Assembly: GCF_009664365.1 (NCBI RefSeq)
Contig: NZ_CP044310.1
Span: forward strand, 390,501 to 454,500
From: Paenibacillus xylanilyticus
Lineage (GTDB): Bacteria; Bacillota; Bacilli; Paenibacillales; Paenibacillaceae
DNA: 64,000 nucleotides
Direction of reading: 5' to 3'
A program made the translations under genes and the position numbers. A model generated the notes under the pieces. The model had not been told where the DNA came from. It searched no databases and saw only the letters and a list, made by a program, of their open reading frames with translations. Positions 61,478-64,000 of this stretch are shown here, piece after piece; position 1 is the stretch's first letter, and each line of letters begins with the position of its first letter.

Positions 61478-62213
61478 AACCATTGAATTGATGATGAAAC
61501 ACCGCTCGGTGCGGAAATTCAAGCCGGATCCGGTAAGCGAGGAGCAGCTTGCGACAATCGTGGCTGCCGGGCAGATGGCTTCCTCTTCCAGCAGTGTACA
61601 GGCATATAGCGTCGTTGCCGTGACGGAACCGGAACTAAAATCGAAGCTCGCTGCATTGGCAGGCAACCAGGCTTATGTGGAAGAATGCCCTGTTTTCCTC
61701 GTGTGGTGTGCAGACCTGTATCGACTGAGTGATGCGGCGAAGCGCCACCATCCCGAGAAGGAGTCGTATGCCGATTCAACAGAGAATTTTATGGTAGCAA
61801 CGATCGATGTGGCTCTTGCCTCCCAGAATGCCGCTCTGGCAGCAGAGTCGCTCGGTTTCGGGATTGTATATATCGGGGGTCTGCGTAACAAGATTGAAGA
61901 AGTGACGGAACTACTGGGACTGCCGGAAGGCGTATACCCTGTCTTCGGCATGTGTGTCGGTATAGCTGATCAGGAAACCGGCATCCGTCCGCGTCTGCCG
62001 CTGAATGCTGTTCTTCATCGTAATCGCTATGATGCCGAAGAGACGCTTCGGGGTGTGGAAAGTTATGACGAAACCACGAAAGCCTATATGGCCGCCCGTA
62101 CGAATGGCGAACGTACAACGCCATGGTCGGAATTGATGGCCAAACGTCTCACCGAGCCGGCACGTCTGCAGATGAAATCGTATCTCGAAGGCAGAGGGTT
62201 TATGAAACGTTAA
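61470..62213 (+). CDS. Nitroreductase family protein (NfsA/NfrA-like)
   Basis: A 247-residue FMN oxidoreductase. The N-terminal FMN motif HRSVRKFKPDPVSEEQL, the central ESLGFGIVYIGGLRN and the C-terminal KAYMAARTNGERTTPWSE are characteristic of NfsA/NfrA NADPH oxidoreductases. They reduce nitro compounds, quinones and flavin by two-electron steps. Coupled by an 8-base overlap to the TetR gene, so it may be induced together with it. A terminator follows. Confidence 0.9.
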   Translation: MNETIELMMKHRSVRKFKPDPVSEEQLATIVAAGQMASSSSSVQAYSVVAVTEPELKSKLAALAGNQAYVEECPVFLVWCADLYRLSDAAKRHHPEKESYADSTENFMVATIDVALASQNAALAAESLGFGIVYIGGLRNKIEEVTELLGLPEGVYPVFGMCVGIADQETGIRPRLPLNAVLHRNRYDAEETLRGVESYDETTKAYMAARTNGERTTPWSELMAKRLTEPARLQMKSYLEGRGFMKR

Positions 62214-62225
62214 TCAAGGTCAACG

Positions 62226-62260
62226 AAAAGGGTCAGCCGGGAAGTCCGGCTGACCCTTTT
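62226..62260. terminator. Bidirectional terminator, nitroreductase / TatD
   Basis: AAAAGGGTCAGCCGG / CCGGCTGACCCTTTT, perfect 15-base stem with a five-base loop. It serves both converging genes. Confidence 0.9.
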
Positions 62261-62280
62261 GTCGTCTATCTGCACTTGCA

Positions 62281-63087
62281 TTAAGGTAAACGGTAGAACC
62301 GCTTCGTGTTCTGGTAAAAGAGACGCGCTGCCCGATCAGTTCCCATGCCCGTGATCTCGCTCCAGGCCTGAATCACCTGTCTCGTCATGGCGGGATGTGT
62401 CATTCTTCCCTGAAACGGCCCTTCGAAAGGCCAAGGTCCGTCCGTCTCTGCCATGACCTGTTCAGATGGATATTGTCTTACCAGCTCACGAATTTCCTCT
62501 TCATACTGAATGTCTGGCGTAAAGGAGATGAAGTACCCGTTATCCGCCATTCGCCGCACGGTTTGACGGGAACCCTTGAACCAGTGGAAATGGGCGCGTC
62601 TGACCTGATATTGCTCCAGCAAGTCGCATGCGATGTCGGCATCCTCGTAAACGGCATGAAGCACGATGGGTTTGTTATGCCGCTTGGCGAGTTGAATAAA
62701 CCGTTCGAGCAGCTCGATATATCCACTCTGATCAAAAGCAAGTCCTGCCTGTTCTGCTTCCTGGCGATTGTAGTAGGGCAGTCCAACTTCCCCGATGGCT
62801 GCAGCTTGTTCGATATGCCTTTCAATCCAGTCGAAGAACAGGTTCTGATCCTGCGCCGATGGCAGGGGCTGTTCCGGATGAAAGCCAAAAGCCGGATAGA
62901 TGAATCGGGGATTCTGTCTCGCCAGATCCAGATTGTCCTGTGCCGAGGTGATATTCATGGAAACGGCGATGACAGCCTCAACCTGTTGATCCGGGAAAGA
63001 TTGCAGCATATGCTGCTGTTCCTCCACGGTATATTTGTCAAAATGGATATGAGCATCAATCAGTGGTGCAAAAGCTTGGGAATGCAT
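62281..63087 (-). CDS. TatD-family metal-dependent hydrolase
   Basis: A 268-residue TIM-barrel hydrolase. Metal ligands appear in order: IDAHIHFD near residue 10, Glu in AAIGEVGLPYY, His in KPIVLHAVYED, His in RRAHFHWFKGS and Asp in AETDGPWPF. TatD proteins are metal-dependent DNases or related hydrolases; several members act on other substrates. The position of the usual SHP-type His motif is changed here (HFHWFKGS). AGGAGGGG lies before the ATG. Confidence 0.87.
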   Translation of the reverse strand: MHSQAFAPLIDAHIHFDKYTVEEQQHMLQSFPDQQVEAVIAVSMNITSAQDNLDLARQNPRFIYPAFGFHPEQPLPSAQDQNLFFDWIERHIEQAAAIGEVGLPYYNRQEAEQAGLAFDQSGYIELLERFIQLAKRHNKPIVLHAVYEDADIACDLLEQYQVRRAHFHWFKGSRQTVRRMADNGYFISFTPDIQYEEEIRELVRQYPSEQVMAETDGPWPFEGPFQGRMTHPAMTRQVIQAWSEITGMGTDRAARLFYQNTKRFYRLP

Positions 63088-63177
63088 GAAAGTGGCCCCT
63101 CCTAATTATCTTTTATCTTTTGAAGGTTGATACGTAAATATCATGAATGCGGATCACCGTTTTGGAAAAATATAACG

Positions 63178-63205
63178 AAAAACCCGCGCTATGGAGTTAG
63201 CCGGG
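63178..63205 (-). terminator. Terminator overlapping the ABC ATPase stop codon
   Basis: CCCG-C-GCTA / TAGC-CGGG with a bulge; the minus-strand T-run is at 63182-63178. The stop codon of the upstream gene lies in the stem. Confidence 0.65.
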
Positions 63206-64000
63206 CTTTTCTCTGTTCTTCTTTCATCCACTCCGAAATCTGCCGTTTGCGTTCGAGGAAAGCCTTCTCTTCCGTTATTTCTTCACGTCTTGGACGATCA
63301 AAAGGGACATGTACCTCATGCAGCACAGTCGCAGGTCGGTTGGATAATACATAGATTCGATCGGCAAGCAGCAGTGCCTCTTCGATATTGTGGGTGATAA
63401 ACAGGACGGATCGGCGGTTCTGTTCCCATATATCGAGCAGCCATCGCTGCATGTCACTGCGTGTCAACGCATCGAGGGCGCTGAAGGGCTCATCCAGCAG
63501 CATCAGTTCCTGCGGGCTGAGCAGGGCACGTAAAAAGGCTGCCCGCTGCTGCATACCGCCCGATAACATGTGCGGATAAGCCTGTTCAAATCCTCCCAGA
63601 CCGACGCTGGAAAGCCACTTCCGTGCTTCCGCAAGCGCTTCTGCCTTGGGTGGCGTATGTGCTGATACTTCCCCGGCCAGCAGCACGTTGTCTTCAATGG
63701 TACGCCAAGGAAAGAGAGCGGGCTGCTGCGGCATATAGCTGATTTTACCCCGCTGCCCGGTAACGTTCTGTCCGTTCATGAGAACCTGGCCGGTTTGGGG
63801 TTTCAATAATCCGCCAATGATATGGAACAACGTACTCTTGCCGCATCCGGATGGCCCAACGATCGCTACGAATTCGCCCTGTTCTACGGTCAGGGATAAT
63901 CCGTTCAGGACAGACAGCTTGTTCCGTCGTTCACGGAAGGAAGCGTGGACGTCCTGAACTTCCAGTGCAGGCAGGCTCTGCTTACCCGAATCGGAGGTAG
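63189..64000 (-). CDS. ABC transporter ATP-binding protein, 5-prime end missing
   Basis: The frame is open to the window edge, giving 269 codons. Upstream of the first in-frame ATG it continues with ALEVQDVHASFRERR and the Walker A GPSGCGKST, so the true start is outside. Q-loop YMPQQPALFPW, signature MLSGGMQQRAAFLRAL, Walker B ELMLLDEPFSALDALT and switch His in FITHNIEEALL are all present. The sequence is of the NitT/TauT (SsuB/TauB/ThiZ-like) class, which imports nitrate, sulfonates or pyrimidine precursors. The substrate cannot be told without the missing partners. Confidence 0.85.
   Translation of the reverse strand, partial: TSDSGKQSLPALEVQDVHASFRERRNKLSVLNGLSLTVEQGEFVAIVGPSGCGKSTLFHIIGGLLKPQTGQVLMNGQNVTGQRGKISYMPQQPALFPWRTIEDNVLLAGEVSAHTPPKAEALAEARKWLSSVGLGGFEQAYPHMLSGGMQQRAAFLRALLSPQELMLLDEPFSALDALTRSDMQRWLLDIWEQNRRSVLFITHNIEEALLLADRIYVLSNRPATVLHEVHVPFDRPRREEITEEKAFLERKRQISEWMKEEQRKARLTP

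Noticed and set aside
1..64000. tRNA, rRNA, CRISPR array, insertion sequence, prophage
   Set aside because: No cloverleaf clusters, no regularly spaced repeats, no transposase or phage genes, no paired attachment sites noticed.

Overview
The window is a firmicute chromosome segment of moderate GC content, best matched to Paenibacillus. Pointers are the YesM/YesN two-component systems, a spore-type diadenylate cyclase (CdaS), a Spo0E-like phosphatase, a Bacillus-type Fnr with C-terminal cysteines, glnQHMP and nupNOPQ in Bacillus order, strong GGAGG ribosome binding sites, and an RRNPP receptor/peptide pair of the kind described in Paenibacillus. No rRNA, tRNA, IS element, CRISPR array or prophage was seen. 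All calls come from reading the sequence and remembered family knowledge; no search was run.

Layout. 0-3 kb: anaerobic control (partial NarL-type response regulator, NreA-like GAF protein, fnr with a perfect Fnr box), an acetyltransferase, and a 51-residue protein behind a perfect Fur box. 3-7 kb: a secreted OB-fold protein, cdaS, leucine dehydrogenase. 7-14 kb: erythromycin-esterase-like protein, LysR/old-yellow-enzyme pair, MFS/TetR pair, luciferase-like oxidoreductase. 14-16.5 kb: AloR/AloP-like quorum-sensing pair and a Spo0E-like protein. 16.6-24.6 kb: two-component system plus an ABC importer operon that also encodes a TIM-barrel protein and an FAD oxidoreductase. 24.6-27.8 kb: glnQHMP (minus strand). 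28-34 kb: GH28 enzyme, AraC regulator, a cre site, cupin, aldo/keto reductase, DUF445 protein.

34.3-36.4 kb: a three-gene cassette (lipoprotein, lipase with a helical C-terminal domain, small WXG-like protein) resembling a type VII secreted toxin of reversed domain order with its immunity and partner proteins. 36.5-40.7 kb: copper acquisition genes ycnI/ycnJ with a two-component system. 41-44 kb: a GGDEF/HD-GYP protein, a 34-residue membrane peptide and a DUF5317 protein. 44-45.7 kb: a secreted SLH-like protein. 46-52 kb: nupNOPQ, a sulfite-oxidase-fold protein and a nucleoside phosphorylase in one operon. 52-56 kb: LysR/DMT pair and small genes. 55.9-59.2 kb: csoR-copZ-copA with two CsoR-type operators. 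59.5-64 kb: an ABC-2 type exporter with palindromic operators, TetR, nitroreductase, a TatD hydrolase, and an ABC ATPase cut by the window edge.

The strongest candidates for something new are the T7SS-like lipase cassette and the AloR/AloP pair, whose receptor changes base composition half way along. The Fur-controlled microprotein and the peptide coupled to the DUF5317 gene are smaller candidates.
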